A stretch of 64,000 nt of DNA from Phycisphaerae bacterium (GTDB taxonomy: Bacteria > Planctomycetota > Phycisphaerae > UBA1845 > Fen-1342): NCBI GenBank assembly GCA_030428945.1, contig JAUIEC010000007.1, positions 62,001-126,000 on the forward strand, read 5' to 3'. Below the pieces are notes generated by a model. It did not search any database, had not been told where the DNA came from, and worked only from the letters and a program-made list of their open reading frames with translations. Below, piece after piece: positions 16,671 to 30,233 of this stretch (the stretch's first letter is position 1; each line of letters starts with the position of its first letter). A program made the translations under genes and the position numbers.

Positions 16671-17675
16671 ATGCAACACTGGCTGCAACTGGCCGACCGC
16701 GATCCCGCGGCGCTGCGAAAACTGGTCACCCTGGCCGCCGACATCAAGGCCGGCCGCACCGTACCCGACGCGATCGCCGGGAAGATCCTGACGATGGTCT
16801 TCTTCAACCCGTCGCTGCGAACCCGCACCTCGTTCGAAGCCGCCATGGCCCGCTTCGGCGGCAGCGCCATCTGCCTGAGCGTCGGCGGCGACACCTGGCA
16901 GCTTGAACACCGCGGCGGCGCGGTCATGAACGGCGCCGCCAGCGAACACGTCCGCGAAGCGGCCGCCGTCCTCAGCCGCTACGGCGACGCACTCGCCGTC
17001 CGCAGCTTCGCGAAAATGAACGACGCCCGCGAAGACGCCCGCGACCCGGTCCTGCACGGCTTCGCCGAACACGCCACCGTCCCGCTGATCAACATGGAGT
17101 CCGCCGTCGAACACCCCTGCCAGGGACTGGCCGACTGGCTGACGATGCACGAACGCCTCGGCGATACCGCCGGCCGCCGGTTCGTCCTCTCCTGGGCCCC
17201 GCACATCAAGCCGCTCCCGCGGGCCGTGCCCCACTCCGCCGTGCTCGCCGCCGCCGCGGCCGGCATGCACGTCACGATCGCGCATCCGTCGGGCTACCAG
17301 CTTGATCCGGACGTCATCACCCAGGCCGAGGCCTGGACCGCCGCCGCCGGTACGACCCTCACCGTGACCGATCAGCAGGTCGCCGCCACCCGGGCGGCCG
17401 ACGTCGTCTACGCCAAGAGCTGGGGCGCCGTCGGCCTGTACGGCGATGCGCCCGCCCAGGCCGAGAGTTTCCGAACGCAGGCCGACTGGCAGATCACGCC
17501 CGGCCATTTGTCGGCCACCGCTCACCTGCTGCACTGCCTGCCGGTTCGTCGCAACGTCGTCATCAGCGACGCGGCCCTCGACCAGCACCACACCACGATC
17601 GTCGACCAGGCCGAGAACCGCCTGTGGACCCAGGCGGCGATCCTGCAACACCTGTTCACCAGCCAGGAGCGCTGA
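16671..17675 (+). CDS. argF': N-acyl-ornithine carbamoyltransferase, predicted N-succinylornithine type
   Basis: Transfers the carbamoyl group to an N-acylated ornithine, as in Xanthomonas (acetyl) and Bacteroides (succinyl), instead of to free ornithine. 334 residues. Carbamoyl-phosphate loop FFNPSLRTRTSFE (44-56); HCLPVRRNV (288-296); AKSWGA (248-253), all of the ArgF' subfamily. The segment SWAPHIKPLPRAVPHS (174-189) resembles the succinyl enzyme of Bacteroides more than the acetyl one. The residue that sets acyl specificity (Glu92 in Xanthomonas, Pro90 in B. fragilis) aligns with Ser91 in GAASEHV. Published mutants of the acetyl enzyme with a small residue there prefer succinylornithine. 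AAAGGA precedes the ATG. Subfamily call firm; succinyl preference is inference. Confidence 0.88.
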   Translation: MQHWLQLADRDPAALRKLVTLAADIKAGRTVPDAIAGKILTMVFFNPSLRTRTSFEAAMARFGGSAICLSVGGDTWQLEHRGGAVMNGAASEHVREAAAVLSRYGDALAVRSFAKMNDAREDARDPVLHGFAEHATVPLINMESAVEHPCQGLADWLTMHERLGDTAGRRFVLSWAPHIKPLPRAVPHSAVLAAAAAGMHVTIAHPSGYQLDPDVITQAEAWTAAAGTTLTVTDQQVAATRAADVVYAKSWGAVGLYGDAPAQAESFRTQADWQITPGHLSATAHLLHCLPVRRNVVISDAALDQHHTTIVDQAENRLWTQAAILQHLFTSQER

Positions 17676-17677
17676 CC

Positions 17678-18601
17678 ATGATCGGCACCGACATGCACGG
17701 CCTGCGGGTCGCGATCCCCTATCTGCGCCGCTACCAGGGCGGCACCTTCGTGATCAAGCTCGGCGGCGGACTGTGCCGCCCCGGCCCCGCCATCGCGAAC
17801 ATCTGCGAACAGATCGCCATGCTGCACCAGCTTGGCATCCGCGTGATCGTCGTCCACGGCGGCGGACCGCAGGCCGACGAACTCGCCCGACAACTCGGCC
17901 ACCAGCCCGAGCGCGTCGGCGGCCGCCGCGTGACCGACACCGCCACGCTCGCCATCGTCCAACAGGCCTTCGGCGCCATCAACACCGACCTGCTCGGCGC
18001 GTTCCGAGCCGTACAGGTCCCGGCCATCGGAATCAGCGGTGTCGACGGCGCCCTGGTCACCGCCAACCGCCGACCGCCCCAGCAGGTGACCGATGCATCC
18101 GGAAACGAACGAACCGTCGACTTCGGCTTCGTCGGCGACATCACCACCATCGACGCCAGCGTCCTGCACCGTCTGCACGAAAACGGGTTCCTGCCGGTCG
18201 TCGCCTCGCTCGCGGCCGACGCCAGCGGACAGATCCTGAACGTCAACGCCGACACCGTCGCCGCCCGACTCGCGGCCGCGGCCGGCGCGCAGAAACTGTT
18301 CATCCTGACCGATGTCGACGGCGTCTTCCGCCAGGCGGACGACCCGACCAGCTTCTGCTCGCAACTGGACCTGCCCGAGGTCGCCGACCTGAAGGCCGGC
18401 GGCGCGGTCTCCGGCGGCATGCTGCCAAAACTGGACGCCTGCCGGCTGGCCCTCGAAGGCGGCGTCCCGCGCGCCCACATCATCAACGGCAGACAACCCG
18501 ACAGCCTGCTGGCCGAAATCTTCACCAACGAAGGCTGCGGCACCCTGCTGGTCCGCGAAAGCACGCCGGCCGCCGACGCCGCCGTCCGGGTCGCCCGATG
18601 A
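17678..18601 (+). CDS. argB: N-acyl-glutamate kinase
   Basis: Amino-acid-kinase-fold enzyme that phosphorylates N-acetylglutamate, or N-succinylglutamate if the operon uses succinyl groups. ATG at 17678 has AGGAG 8 bases upstream; 307 residues. Motifs: FVIKLGGGLCRPGP (phosphate loop), VIVVHGGGPQADELA, INTDLLGAF, ISGVDGALV, LNVNADTVAARLAAAAGA and LFILTDVDGVFR, all expected for ArgB. It follows argF' by 2 bases and overlaps the deacylase by 4 (ATGA). Feedback control by arginine cannot be read from the sequence. Confidence 0.93.
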   Translation: MIGTDMHGLRVAIPYLRRYQGGTFVIKLGGGLCRPGPAIANICEQIAMLHQLGIRVIVVHGGGPQADELARQLGHQPERVGGRRVTDTATLAIVQQAFGAINTDLLGAFRAVQVPAIGISGVDGALVTANRRPPQQVTDASGNERTVDFGFVGDITTIDASVLHRLHENGFLPVVASLAADASGQILNVNADTVAARLAAAAGAQKLFILTDVDGVFRQADDPTSFCSQLDLPEVADLKAGGAVSGGMLPKLDACRLALEGGVPRAHIINGRQPDSLLAEIFTNEGCGTLLVRESTPAADAAVRVAR

Positions 18602-19677
18602 TCGAGCGACGCCTCTGTGACTATGTCGCGATCCGCAGCCTGTCGCGCGAGGAAGGCGCCCTGGCCGATCGTGTCTTCGCCGACCTGGCCGAGGCGGGCC
18701 TGCAACCCCGACGGATCGGCGACAATGTCATCTGCGAGATCGGCGACGCCCCGCGCCCGCGCCTGCTGCTGAACTCGCACCTCGATACGGTCCCGGCCTC
18801 GGACGGCTGGAAGTCCGACCCGTGGACGCCGACCATCGACGGCGACCGGATCATCGGGCTCGGCGCCAACGACGCCAAGGGCTGCGGCGTCGCGATGATC
18901 GAAACCGTCCTCGCCCTGCGCCAGCGACGCGATCGCGGGCAGCGCATCGGCGGCACCGTCGTCCTCGCGCTGACCGTCGAAGAGGAAATCGCCGGCGACG
19001 GACTGTGCGCCATCGTCGACCAGCTCGGCCCGCTCGACGCAGGCATCGTCGGCGAACCGACCAGCCTGACACCCATGACCGCCCAGCGCGGCCTGCTGAT
19101 CCTCAAGGGCCGCGCCCGCGGACGTACCGCCCACCCGGCCAACACCCCGCCCGACACCGACAGCAACGCGATCCAGATCGCGGCCGACGACGCCCGACAT
19201 CTGCTGACCTTCGACTGGGGGCCCGTGCATCCCCTGCTCGGACGCAGCCACGGCCACATCACCCGCATGAACGGCGGCGTCGCCAACAACGTGATCCCCG
19301 ACCTGTGCGAGTTCATGCTCGACATCCGCACCACCACGGCCGAGGTGCACGCCGCGATGACCGACCGGCTGCGACAACACCTGCGCAGCGAAATCACCGT
19401 GCACAGCGATCGAATGATCCCGATCGAGACCGCCGACGACGCCGACATCGTCCGCGCGGTCTGCGCCGCGCTGCCCGACGCCCGACCCACCGGCAGCCCC
19501 GCGATGAGCGACATGGTCTGGCTCCGCGGCATCCCGGCCGTCAAGATCGGACCGGGCGACACGCGCCGCTCGCACACCCCCAACGAATACATCACGCGAT
19601 CCGAACTGCAGGCCGGACTCACCGCCTACACCGCGATCGCGAAAGCCTACTTCGCACGCGTCGGAACGGGAGACTGA
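18598..19677 (+). CDS. argE: M20 family deacylase, predicted N-acyl-citrulline deacylase
   Basis: Zinc-dependent M20 peptidase-family amidohydrolase. Because the carbamoyltransferase acts on acylated ornithine, this enzyme is expected to release citrulline from N-acetyl- or N-succinylcitrulline. 359 residues from the ATG in the ATGA overlap with argB. Metal-site motifs are all present: NSHLDTVP (His, Asp), GLGANDAKGCG (bridging Asp), LTVEEEIAGDG (catalytic Glu pair), GEPTSL and the C-terminal RRSHTPNEYI (His). It resembles both ArgE and the succinyl-acting DapE, which fits either acyl group. argH starts one base after its stop. Confidence 0.9.
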   Translation: MIERRLCDYVAIRSLSREEGALADRVFADLAEAGLQPRRIGDNVICEIGDAPRPRLLLNSHLDTVPASDGWKSDPWTPTIDGDRIIGLGANDAKGCGVAMIETVLALRQRRDRGQRIGGTVVLALTVEEEIAGDGLCAIVDQLGPLDAGIVGEPTSLTPMTAQRGLLILKGRARGRTAHPANTPPDTDSNAIQIAADDARHLLTFDWGPVHPLLGRSHGHITRMNGGVANNVIPDLCEFMLDIRTTTAEVHAAMTDRLRQHLRSEITVHSDRMIPIETADDADIVRAVCAALPDARPTGSPAMSDMVWLRGIPAVKIGPGDTRRSHTPNEYITRSELQAGLTAYTAIAKAYFARVGTGD

Positions 19678-19678
19678 G

Positions 19679-21049
19679 ATGGCAACCCAGCGCCTCTGGG
19701 ACAAGGGCGACTCGCTCGACACCTTCGTGCACCGCTTCACCGTCGGCGACGACCCCCAACTCGACCGGCAACTCGCACACTTCGACTGCCTCGGCAGCGC
19801 CGCCCACGTGCACGCCCTGGCCAGGCTCGGCATCCTGACCCACGCGGAAGCCGGTCGGCTGCTGACCAGTCTGCAGGCCTGCGCGGCCGAGTGGACCCGT
19901 TTCGAAATCCCCTGGGAACTGGAAGACTGCCACACCGCCATCGAGTCCCGCCTGACCGAGGAGCACGGCGAACTCGGCCGCAAGATCCACGCCGGACGCT
20001 CGCGCAACGACCAGGTCGCGACCGCCTCGCGGATGTACATGCGGTTCTACGCCCACGCCTGGCTCGACGAACTGACCCGCCTCGTCGACGCGCTGCTGAC
20101 GCGGATCGAATCGGACGGCGACCTGCCGCTGCCCGGGCACACCCACCTGCGGGCCGCCATGCCCGCCAGCATCGGACTCTGGCTGCACAGCGTCATCGCG
20201 GCCGCCACCGAACAGCAGCAGGCCACCCTCGACCTGCTCGAGCGCCTCGACACCTGCCCGCTCGGCACCGCCGCCGGGTTCGGCAGCCCCCTGCCCCTCG
20301 ACCGCGAACTGACCGCCCGCCTGCTCGGCTTCTCCCGACCGCAGGCCAACCCGATCGATGTGCAGAACGCCCGCGGCCGCATGGAACTCTACTACGCCCG
20401 CGTGGCCGCCGACATCGGCGCGGTCTGCGAGCGCCTCGCCAGCGACCTGATGCTCTACTGCCTGCCCGAGTTCGGCTTCGCCCGTCTGCCGGACGCGCTG
20501 ACCACGGGCTCGTCGATCATGCCGCAGAAGCGGAACCCCGACGTGCTCGAACTGGTCCGGGCCCACGGCGCCCGCCTGCGGGCCGCGCCGAACGAGATCC
20601 AGTTCCTGACCACCCGGCTGACCTCCGGCTACCACCGCGACCTGCAACTGACCAAGGGGCCGATGATCGCGGTGACCGCCACCACCGGCGTCCTGATCCA
20701 GACCGTCACCCGGGTCGTGCCGCGGATCACCTTCGACGCCCAGCGCCTGCGATCCGCGATGACGCCCGAACTGTACGCCACGCACGCCGCCGTCCAGCAG
20801 GTCCTCGCCGGCGTCCCGTTCCGCGACGCCTACCGGGCCGTCGCCGCCGAACCCGAGCGGGACTGGAAAGCGGAACTGCCCCCCGACATCGTCCGGTCGG
20901 CAGGCCGCCTCGATCCCGCTACACTAGCGGCATGCCGCGACGAACAGGCCGACCTGCGGCAGGCCTGCGACACCTGGGCGGCGCGACTCAAGGCGGTTCC
21001 GAACATGGTCTTTGCAGCGCCGGCCGGCGGCCCGGCGGGAGTGGACTGA
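19679..21049 (+). CDS. argH: Argininosuccinate lyase
   Basis: Last step of arginine synthesis: splits argininosuccinate into arginine and fumarate. 456 residues, fumarase/aspartase superfamily, all-helical. GGGAG lies 6 bases before the ATG. Signature motifs: [37 protein letters not shown], the catalytic-serine loop [14 protein letters not shown] and [11 protein letters not shown]. Stop lies 7 bases before the carB start, continuing the operon. No unusual features. Confidence 0.96.
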   Translation: MATQRLWDKGDSLDTFVHRFTVGDDPQLDRQLAHFDCLGSAAHVHALARLGILTHAEAGRLLTSLQACAAEWTRFEIPWELEDCHTAIESRLTEEHGELGRKIHAGRSRNDQVATASRMYMRFYAHAWLDELTRLVDALLTRIESDGDLPLPGHTHLRAAMPASIGLWLHSVIAAATEQQQATLDLLERLDTCPLGTAAGFGSPLPLDRELTARLLGFSRPQANPIDVQNARGRMELYYARVAADIGAVCERLASDLMLYCLPEFGFARLPDALTTGSSIMPQKRNPDVLELVRAHGARLRAAPNEIQFLTTRLTSGYHRDLQLTKGPMIAVTATTGVLIQTVTRVVPRITFDAQRLRSAMTPELYATHAAVQQVLAGVPFRDAYRAVAAEPERDWKAELPPDIVRSAGRLDPATLAACRDEQADLRQACDTWAARLKAVPNMVFAAPAGGPAGVD

Positions 21050-21056
21050 AAACCCG

Positions 21057-24706
<3,650 letters not shown>

Positions 24707-24710
<4 letters not shown>

Positions 24711-25879
24711 GCGTCGGCGAGACCTGCAGGCTGGCCCTCGAAGACGGCGCGATCTTCACCGGACGCGCCTTCGGCGCCCGCGGCACACAGACCGGCGAGG
24801 TCGTCTTCAACACCGCAATGACCGGCTACCAGGAAATCTTCTCCGACCCGTCCTACTGCGGACAGATCGTCACCATGACCTTCCCGCTGATCGGAAACTA
24901 CGGAATCAACCCGGAAGACTTCGAGGCCGACGACGCCTTCCTCTCCGGCCTGGTCGTCAAGGAACTCGCCCTGCGACCCAGCAACTTCCGGGCCACCGGC
25001 GATCTCTCCGGCCTGCTGGCCGAACGCGGCATCATCGGACTGTCCGGCGTCGACACGCGCGCGATCACCCGCCGCATCCGCGACACCGGCGCCCTCCGCG
25101 GGGCCCTCTCCACCGAGATCGCCGACGACCTCGAACTGCTCCGCCTCGCCCGCGGTGCCGACGCGATGATCGGCGCCAACCTGGTCGAACGCGTCAAGCC
25201 GCAAACCGAGCGCGACTGGGTCACCCCCCTCTGGCAGCGCGACGCCCCGCAGGCCCACAGCCATGTCGTCGTCCTCGACTGCGGCGTCAAGCTGAACATC
25301 CTCCGACACCTCGTCGCCGCCGGTTGCCGCGTGACCGTCGTCCCGGCCGACGCACCGCCCGAGGCCATCCGCGCCCACCAGCCCGGCGGCATCCTGGTCG
25401 GAAACGGACCCGGCGACCCGGCCGCCGTTGAAACCACCATCGCGACGCTCCGCGCCCTGATCGGAACCGTGCCGATCTTCGGAATCTGCCTCGGCCATCA
25501 ACTGCTGAGCCTGGCACTCGGGGCCGAAACCTACAAGCTGCGCTTCGGCCACCACGGCGCCAATCAGCCCGTGCGACTCGAAACCACCGGACAGGTGCAG
25601 GTCACCAGCCAGAACCACGGGTTCGCGGTCGAGATCGCGTCACTCGAACGCGTCGGCGGCACCGTCACGCACCTGAACGTCAACGACGGCAGCCTCGAGG
25701 GCTTCATGCACCTCGACAGGCAGATCATGGCCGTCCAGTTCCACCCCGAAGCCGCCCCCGGCCCGCACGATGCCGCCCACCTGTTCCGCAGCTTCGCCGA
25801 AGCACTCCGCGACCGACGCAGCCTCGACGCGGACCTGCTCGAAGCCCCCGGTCTGCCCGCCGCCCGCATCGAAACGTGA
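24707..25879 (+). CDS. carA: Carbamoyl-phosphate synthase, small (glutaminase) subunit
   Basis: Class I glutamine amidotransferase subunit supplying ammonia to CarB. 390 residues from the ATG in an ATGA overlap with carB. The N-terminal domain holds [34 protein letters not shown] and [11 protein letters not shown]. The amidotransferase triad is present: [11 protein letters not shown] (Cys nucleophile), [12 protein letters not shown], and [11 protein letters not shown] (His, Glu). It is the last gene of the operon, ending 25 bases before a convergent gene with no obvious terminator between. Confidence 0.96.
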
Positions 25880-25904
25880 CCGCGCCGCCGTACCGTCCGC
25901 GCGA

Positions 25905-26339
25905 CTACGCCATCACCCTCCCGCTCAGCAGCACGGCGATCGGCAGGCGCAGCGTCCACGCCACCGTCCGGATCCAGTTCGTGCCGATCAGCCGCACCGC
26001 GACCGCCTCGTCGTAGACCAGGCTCAACCGGCGATGACACGGCACCTGGATGAACGCCGTCGACAGCCAGCAGACCGCCACCAGCCCGACTCCGCCCCAC
26101 GCCCACGGCCACAGTCTCGACTCCTCCACCAGCACGGCCAGCAACGCCGCCGTCACCAGTTCGGCCCCCATCAGCGGCGCGACAATGAAGGTGATCCGCT
26201 GCGTGTGCTCGTTCTCGTAGCGGACGAACGCGTCCCGACCGACCCGCCGAAACAGCGGGTAGTGCACGACCTGCACGAACCAGATCACCGCGACCATCAT
26301 GCTCGTCGCCAGCAGGTGCGTCCACAGGATCAGCAACAT
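25905..26339 (-). CDS. Small four-helix membrane protein
   Basis: Not assigned to a characterised family. ATG at 26339 (MLLILWTHLLATSMMVAVIW) with GAGG 5 bases upstream gives 144 residues, mostly four transmembrane helices. Conserved-looking polar points are VVHYPLFRRVG between helices 1 and 2, and TAFIQVPCHRRL before helix 4. This pattern is seen in small hypothetical proteins of many Gram-negative bacteria annotated only as membrane proteins. It is downstream of the fasciclin gene but separated by a strong hairpin. Convergent with carA. Confidence 0.7.
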   Translation of the reverse strand: MLLILWTHLLATSMMVAVIWFVQVVHYPLFRRVGRDAFVRYENEHTQRITFIVAPLMGAELVTAALLAVLVEESRLWPWAWGGVGLVAVCWLSTAFIQVPCHRRLSLVYDEAVAVRLIGTNWIRTVAWTLRLPIAVLLSGRVMA

Positions 26340-26383
26340 CACAACCTCGCACAAACATCCCAACCGGTGGCGAAACCGGAAAG

Positions 26384-26426
26384 AGCAAGAGCAGAGGACA
26401 CCTTCGCGTGCCGCTCTGCTCTCGCT
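26384..26426 (-). terminator. Hairpin downstream of the fasciclin gene
   Basis: Inverted repeat of 13 bases with one mismatch: AGCAAGAGCAGAG (26384-26396) and CTCTGCTCTCGCT (26414-26426), 17-base loop. It lies 33 bases past the fasciclin stop and reads into a short CTCTTTCC run on the minus strand. Probable terminator separating the fasciclin gene from the small membrane protein. Confidence 0.6.
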
Positions 26427-26459
26427 GAATCTCCCCCCTCGCGTACGAAGCGGGCGGGA

Positions 26460-27680
26460 CTACATCCGTCCGTACACGTCGTCGAGCGCCTCGCGCAGGA
26501 TCCAGGCCCGGCGACTGTTGTCGTGCGTGCGATGGGCCGAGCGGATCGCTTCGTTCAGGCGATGCACGCTGTGTGCCGAAAGGTTCTCCATCGACAGCAG
26601 GCCGCGGGCCGCAACCTCGTAGACCGCGAAGCAGGCTTCCGGACGGCCGGCGTTGAACAGCGGCGCGCCACGTTCGATCGCGAACTCGATCAGTTCATTG
26701 GCCGCGTTGCCCTGCTGCGGACTCGGCGGCATCAGCACCGTGTCGATCACGTGAATCACCCCGTTCGAGGCGTCGATGTTGGTCGCCACGATCTTCGCAT
26801 CGTTCGCGAACGCGGACTTGCCCTGCGTGCGGAACTTGACCGCCGACCCCTGCAGCGTGTCGAACGTGCCGGCCTTCAGCACGTCGGCCGCGAACTGCCG
26901 CCCGCTGACCACGTGGTAGCTGAGGATCGCGACCAGCTTGTCCTTGTTCTCAGGCTTCAGCAGGCTTTCGACCGTGCCGGCCGGCAGCTTGGCGAAGGCT
27001 TCGTCCGTCGGCGCGAAGACCGTGAACGGCCCGTCACCCTGCAGCGTGCTGACCAGCCCGCCCGCTTCCAGGGCGGCCGCCAGCGTCTTGAACGTCCCCG
27101 CCTCGACCGCGGTCGCGACCACGTCCTTGCTGCTCGGCAGAATCACGTTGTCGATCACGTGAATCACGCCGTTGCTGCACTCGATGTCGGCGGTGATCAC
27201 GGTCGCGTTGTCGATCCGCAGGCTGCCGTCGCGGACCTGCAGGTCGATCTGCTGCCCGTTCAGCGTGCCGGCGTTACTGAGCTTGACGGCCTGCGCCGCG
27301 GGCACCTTGCCGCTGACCACGTGATAGGTCAGGATCGCCGTAAGCTGATCCTTGTTCTCGGGCTTCAGCAGCGTCTCGAGCGTCCCCTTCGGCAGCTTCG
27401 CGAACGCCTCGTCGGTCGGGGCGAAGACGGTGAACGGTCCGTCACCCTTCAGGGCATCCACCAGACCGGCCCGGGTCAGCGCCGTCGCCAGCGTCTTGAA
27501 CGAACCCGCCGCGACGGCCGTGTCGACGATGTCCTTCCGGACCTGCTGGTCGACGGTCATGCCCTTCACGACCGCGACGCGCTCCGGCATTCTGGCCGTC
27601 TTCGATGACGAGCACTGCGCCAGTGCATTACTGGCCGCGAACGAGCCGCACAGGAACGAGGCAATCAAAAGCTGTTTCAT
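26460..27680 (-). CDS. Exported protein with two fasciclin (FAS1) domains
   Basis: Secreted or cell-surface adhesion-type protein. Residues 1-22 are a cleavable signal peptide ([21 protein letters not shown]). FAS1 domain 1 spans about 48-185 and domain 2 about 188-325, each with the FAS1 signatures [26 protein letters not shown] or LSYHVVSGR, and [13 protein letters not shown] or [13 protein letters not shown]. Residues 330-406 are a helical, His/Arg-rich tail not typical of FAS1 proteins. It lies directly downstream of the fatty-acid operon behind a hairpin. In Mycobacterium tuberculosis the FAS1 proteins MPT70/MPT83 are targets of the sigma factor SigK, whose locus resembles the one next door, so shared control is likely here too. 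Confidence 0.92.
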   Translation of the reverse strand: MKQLLIASFLCGSFAASNALAQCSSSKTARMPERVAVVKGMTVDQQVRKDIVDTAVAAGSFKTLATALTRAGLVDALKGDGPFTVFAPTDEAFAKLPKGTLETLLKPENKDQLTAILTYHVVSGKVPAAQAVKLSNAGTLNGQQIDLQVRDGSLRIDNATVITADIECSNGVIHVIDNVILPSSKDVVATAVEAGTFKTLAAALEAGGLVSTLQGDGPFTVFAPTDEAFAKLPAGTVESLLKPENKDKLVAILSYHVVSGRQFAADVLKAGTFDTLQGSAVKFRTQGKSAFANDAKIVATNIDASNGVIHVIDTVLMPPSPQQGNAANELIEFAIERGAPLFNAGRPEACFAVYEVAARGLLSMENLSAHSVHRLNEAIRSAHRTHDNSRRAWILREALDDVYGRM

Positions 27681-27733
27681 GTTGGCACCCCCGACTTGGG
27701 TTGAACTCCGAGCGACTCCACGTCGGCCGCTCA

Positions 27734-27756
27734 GAGTTGTCTTCGCCGGACAACTC
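27734..27756 (-). terminator. Inverted repeat between the fatty-acid operon and the fasciclin gene
   Basis: Perfect 8-base arms GAGTTGTC (27734-27741) and GACAACTC (27749-27756) around a 7-base loop. It lies 17 bases past the stop of the last operon gene and about 55 bases ahead of the fasciclin start. No T-run, so it may be a weak terminator or an operator for the fasciclin promoter. Confidence 0.45.
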
Positions 27757-27773
27757 GTCCGGATTCGCGAATC

Positions 27774-28874
27774 TCACCGCCGCCGGAAAAGATAGTGCCC
27801 GACGCCCCAGTCGCGACCGCCCGCGTAACCGAACATCTCCGCGCACGCCAGGAAGAACAGACGCCAGCGCTGCAGCCACACGTGCGCAGACGCCGCCCCG
27901 TAAGTCTCGCGGAAGATCTCCAGGATCCGCCCGCGATGCCGGTCCGTGTTCGCCAGCCAGGCGTTCGCCGTCTGCTCGTAGTGCGTGCCGTTCAGCCACC
28001 ACTGGTCCGCCAGCGCCAGGTCGTCCTGGTAGCTCGCCAGCAGATCCTCGGACGGCATGATGCCGCCCGTGAAGAAGTACCGCCCGAGCCAGTTCACCGC
28101 GCCCTCCGTTTCGAACAGGTAGCAGCCGTGCCGGTACGCGAACACGTGCACGAACAGGCGCCCGTCCGGACGCAACCAGCCCGCGATCCGCCGCATCAGG
28201 CTGCGATGGTTCCGCATGTGCTCGAACATCTCGATCGAAACCACCCGGTCGAACGTGCCGGCCGCCTCGAACGTGTTCATGTCGGCCGTGATGACCGTCA
28301 CGTTGTCGCGCCCCCGCCGCCGGCACTCCGCCTCGATGAACCGCCGCTGCGGCGCCGAGTTCGACACCGCCACGATCTCCGACCGCGGAAACGCACTCGC
28401 CATCCAGAGCGTCAGCGAACCCCACCCGCAGCCCAGTTCGAGGATCCGCTGTCCGTCCGCCAGGCCCGCCCGTTCGACCACCTGCGACAGCGCCGCCGCC
28501 TCGGCCACCGCCAGGTCCGCCGTCCCCGCCGGCCAGTAACAACTGCTGTACTTGCGATGCGGCCCGAGCGCCAGCGTGAAGAACTCGGCCGGCAGTTCGT
28601 AGTGCTGCTGGTTGGCCGCCTCGGTCTCGACCGCGATCGGCGCATCCAGCAGCCTGGCCCGCAGCGCCGCCTGGTCCGGCGGATCCGCCGCCCGCTGCCG
28701 AATGCCGGACGCCACCAGCCGGCGAATCCCCCAGCGCGTCAGCGCGTCCGGCAGCAGGCCGCGCTCGATCAGCGCCAGCCCCAGGCCGAGCCCGGCGAAC
28801 CCCGTCTCCGGCCCGCACCCCTCCGCCGGACGAAGCGCCCGCGTTTCGGAAGCCATCAGTACCTGGTCACTCAT
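27774..28874 (-). CDS. Cyclopropane-fatty-acid-synthase-like methyltransferase (second copy in operon)
   Basis: SAM-dependent methyltransferase of the CFA/mycolic-acid cyclopropane synthase family, acting on double bonds of phospholipid acyl chains. Start is the ATG at 28874 in an ATGA overlap with the DUF1295 gene; 366 residues. SAM-binding motif LELGCGWGSLTLWMA, then AVSNSAPQRRFIEAE, FDRVVSIEMFEHMRNH and the substrate-side YFFTGGIMPS. Residues around 85-110 have NQQHYELPAEFF, as in the short CFA relatives. It differs from the upstream CFA-like enzyme (30234-31517), so the two probably do different methylation steps. Last gene of the seven-gene operon. Confidence 0.9.
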   Translation of the reverse strand: MSDQVLMASETRALRPAEGCGPETGFAGLGLGLALIERGLLPDALTRWGIRRLVASGIRQRAADPPDQAALRARLLDAPIAVETEAANQQHYELPAEFFTLALGPHRKYSSCYWPAGTADLAVAEAAALSQVVERAGLADGQRILELGCGWGSLTLWMASAFPRSEIVAVSNSAPQRRFIEAECRRRGRDNVTVITADMNTFEAAGTFDRVVSIEMFEHMRNHRSLMRRIAGWLRPDGRLFVHVFAYRHGCYLFETEGAVNWLGRYFFTGGIMPSEDLLASYQDDLALADQWWLNGTHYEQTANAWLANTDRHRGRILEIFRETYGAASAHVWLQRWRLFFLACAEMFGYAGGRDWGVGHYLFRRR

Positions 28875-29671
28875 GCGGAGTCCTCTTTCGGGAACCACGG
28901 GAACAGGACGCTCGTCGTGCGCTGGTAGGCGCGATAGGCGTCGCCACGACTCTTCAGGGCCTGCGCCTCGGTCGGCGGCACCCCGGTCACCTTCAGCAGG
29001 AAGAACAACATCAGCCCCGGCCCCAGCAGCAGGTTGACCCACCCGTACCAGACCCCGACCGCCATCGCGCAGTACGCCCACCAGTGCACCCACTCGAAGA
29101 AGTAGTTCGGGTGCCGCGAGTAGTACCACAGCCCGTCACGGCAGACCTTGCCGCGGTTCTCGGGGTTGCGACGGAAACGCGCCAGTTGCCGGTCCGCCAC
29201 GCCTTCACCGATCACCGCCGTCAGCCAGATCGCCACGCCCAGCGCGTCCCATCCGTCGAGCGCCACCGCCGCACGCTGCATGACAATCAGCGCCGGCGTC
29301 GCGAACAGCACCACCAGCAGCGCCTGGAACTGGAAGAACCACAGCAGGAACCGCTGCAGGTCCGCCTCGTTGTCGTAGCCCGCCCGAATCGTCTGGTAAC
29401 GCCCGTCCTCGGGCTCGCGGCCCACGCGCCCGGCCAGGTACCCGCCCAGCCGGAACGACCAGACCGCCAGCAACCCGCTGACCAGCACCCGCCGCGCGAG
29501 CGGCCCGTCGTCGAACACCGCGAAGAACACCGCCGTCGTGCCGATCCCGAACGCCCAGACCACGTCGACGATCCCGGCGTTGCCGGTGCGCCGCTGCCGC
29601 AGCCAGAACAGCCCGAACACGATGCTGTTGCCCAGCAGCGCCAGCAGAATCAGCCCGAGCAGGTCAGGCAT
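28871..29671 (-). CDS. DUF1295 membrane protein (steroid 5-alpha-reductase-like fold)
   Basis: Polytopic membrane protein of the DUF1295/isoprenylcysteine-methyltransferase-like group. 266 residues with about six helices. Family motifs: VDVVWAFGIG in helix 2, DGRYQTIR, and the C-terminal cofactor-binding signature GLWYYSRHPNYFFEWVHWW. This fold includes NADPH-dependent reductases, so it may reduce a methylene or double bond made by a neighbouring CFA-like enzyme. The homologue Rv0446c lies in the same position relative to sigK in M. tuberculosis. Overlaps DUF2878 by 8 bases and the second CFA gene by 4. Confidence 0.9.
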   Translation of the reverse strand: MPDLLGLILLALLGNSIVFGLFWLRQRRTGNAGIVDVVWAFGIGTTAVFFAVFDDGPLARRVLVSGLLAVWSFRLGGYLAGRVGREPEDGRYQTIRAGYDNEADLQRFLLWFFQFQALLVVLFATPALIVMQRAAVALDGWDALGVAIWLTAVIGEGVADRQLARFRRNPENRGKVCRDGLWYYSRHPNYFFEWVHWWAYCAMAVGVWYGWVNLLLGPGLMLFFLLKVTGVPPTEAQALKSRGDAYRAYQRTTSVLFPWFPKEDSA

Positions 29672-30215
29672 CCGCCACCTCCTCGACCGTCCGGCCGTCG
29701 ACTGCCGCCGACCCCTCCGGCGGCATCAGCAGGTACGCCAGCGGCAGCAGCGCCGCCCAGCCCAGCCCGATCGAAACCCAGGCCTCGACCGAATCCGTCA
29801 CCCGCAACGCGCCGATTCGCTCGGCCGCCAGATACGCCAGCGGCCCGCCGAGCAGCCCGAACAGCGCCGCCGCAACCGGCCGCGACCGAAGCCACGCCAG
29901 GCACCCGTTCAGCGTGGTCGCGAACGAAACCCACAGCGCCAGCATCCAGGCCGGACACGCACCGAGCAGCCACGTCCGCGTCGGAAACGCCGTCGCGCCT
30001 GCCCAGGACAGGGCGCTGTCCAGCGCGAACCCGACCGCCACGACACGCAGCAGTCCGGTCAGCGCCCGCCCCGGCCGCCCGGCGCCCGCCACGAACACGC
30101 TCAGCGGCAGCAGCGCGACCAGCGGCCCGAGCCACGGCCGCCCGCCGGCCGCACCCAGCACGCAGGCCCACCAGGCGAGTTGAAACAGGACCAGGTTGAC
30201 GAGGGTCGCCGACAT
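29664..30215 (-). CDS. DUF2878 membrane protein
   Basis: Small inner-membrane protein of the DUF2878 family, function unknown. 183 residues with five or six hydrophobic helices. Typical segments are NLVLFQLAWWACVLGA at the N-terminus, GFALDSALSWAGATAF, and PAWMLALWVSFATTLN. DUF2878 genes regularly accompany DUF1365, CFA-synthase-like and FAD-oxidoreductase genes in Gram-negative bacteria, which is the context here. Overlaps the DUF1295 gene by 8 bases and follows the first CFA-like gene by 18. Confidence 0.85.
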   Translation of the reverse strand: MSATLVNLVLFQLAWWACVLGAAGGRPWLGPLVALLPLSVFVAGAGRPGRALTGLLRVVAVGFALDSALSWAGATAFPTRTWLLGACPAWMLALWVSFATTLNGCLAWLRSRPVAAALFGLLGGPLAYLAAERIGALRVTDSVEAWVSIGLGWAALLPLAYLLMPPEGSAAVDGRTVEEVADA

Positions 30216-30233
30216 GCATGCTCCGCGCCGCGC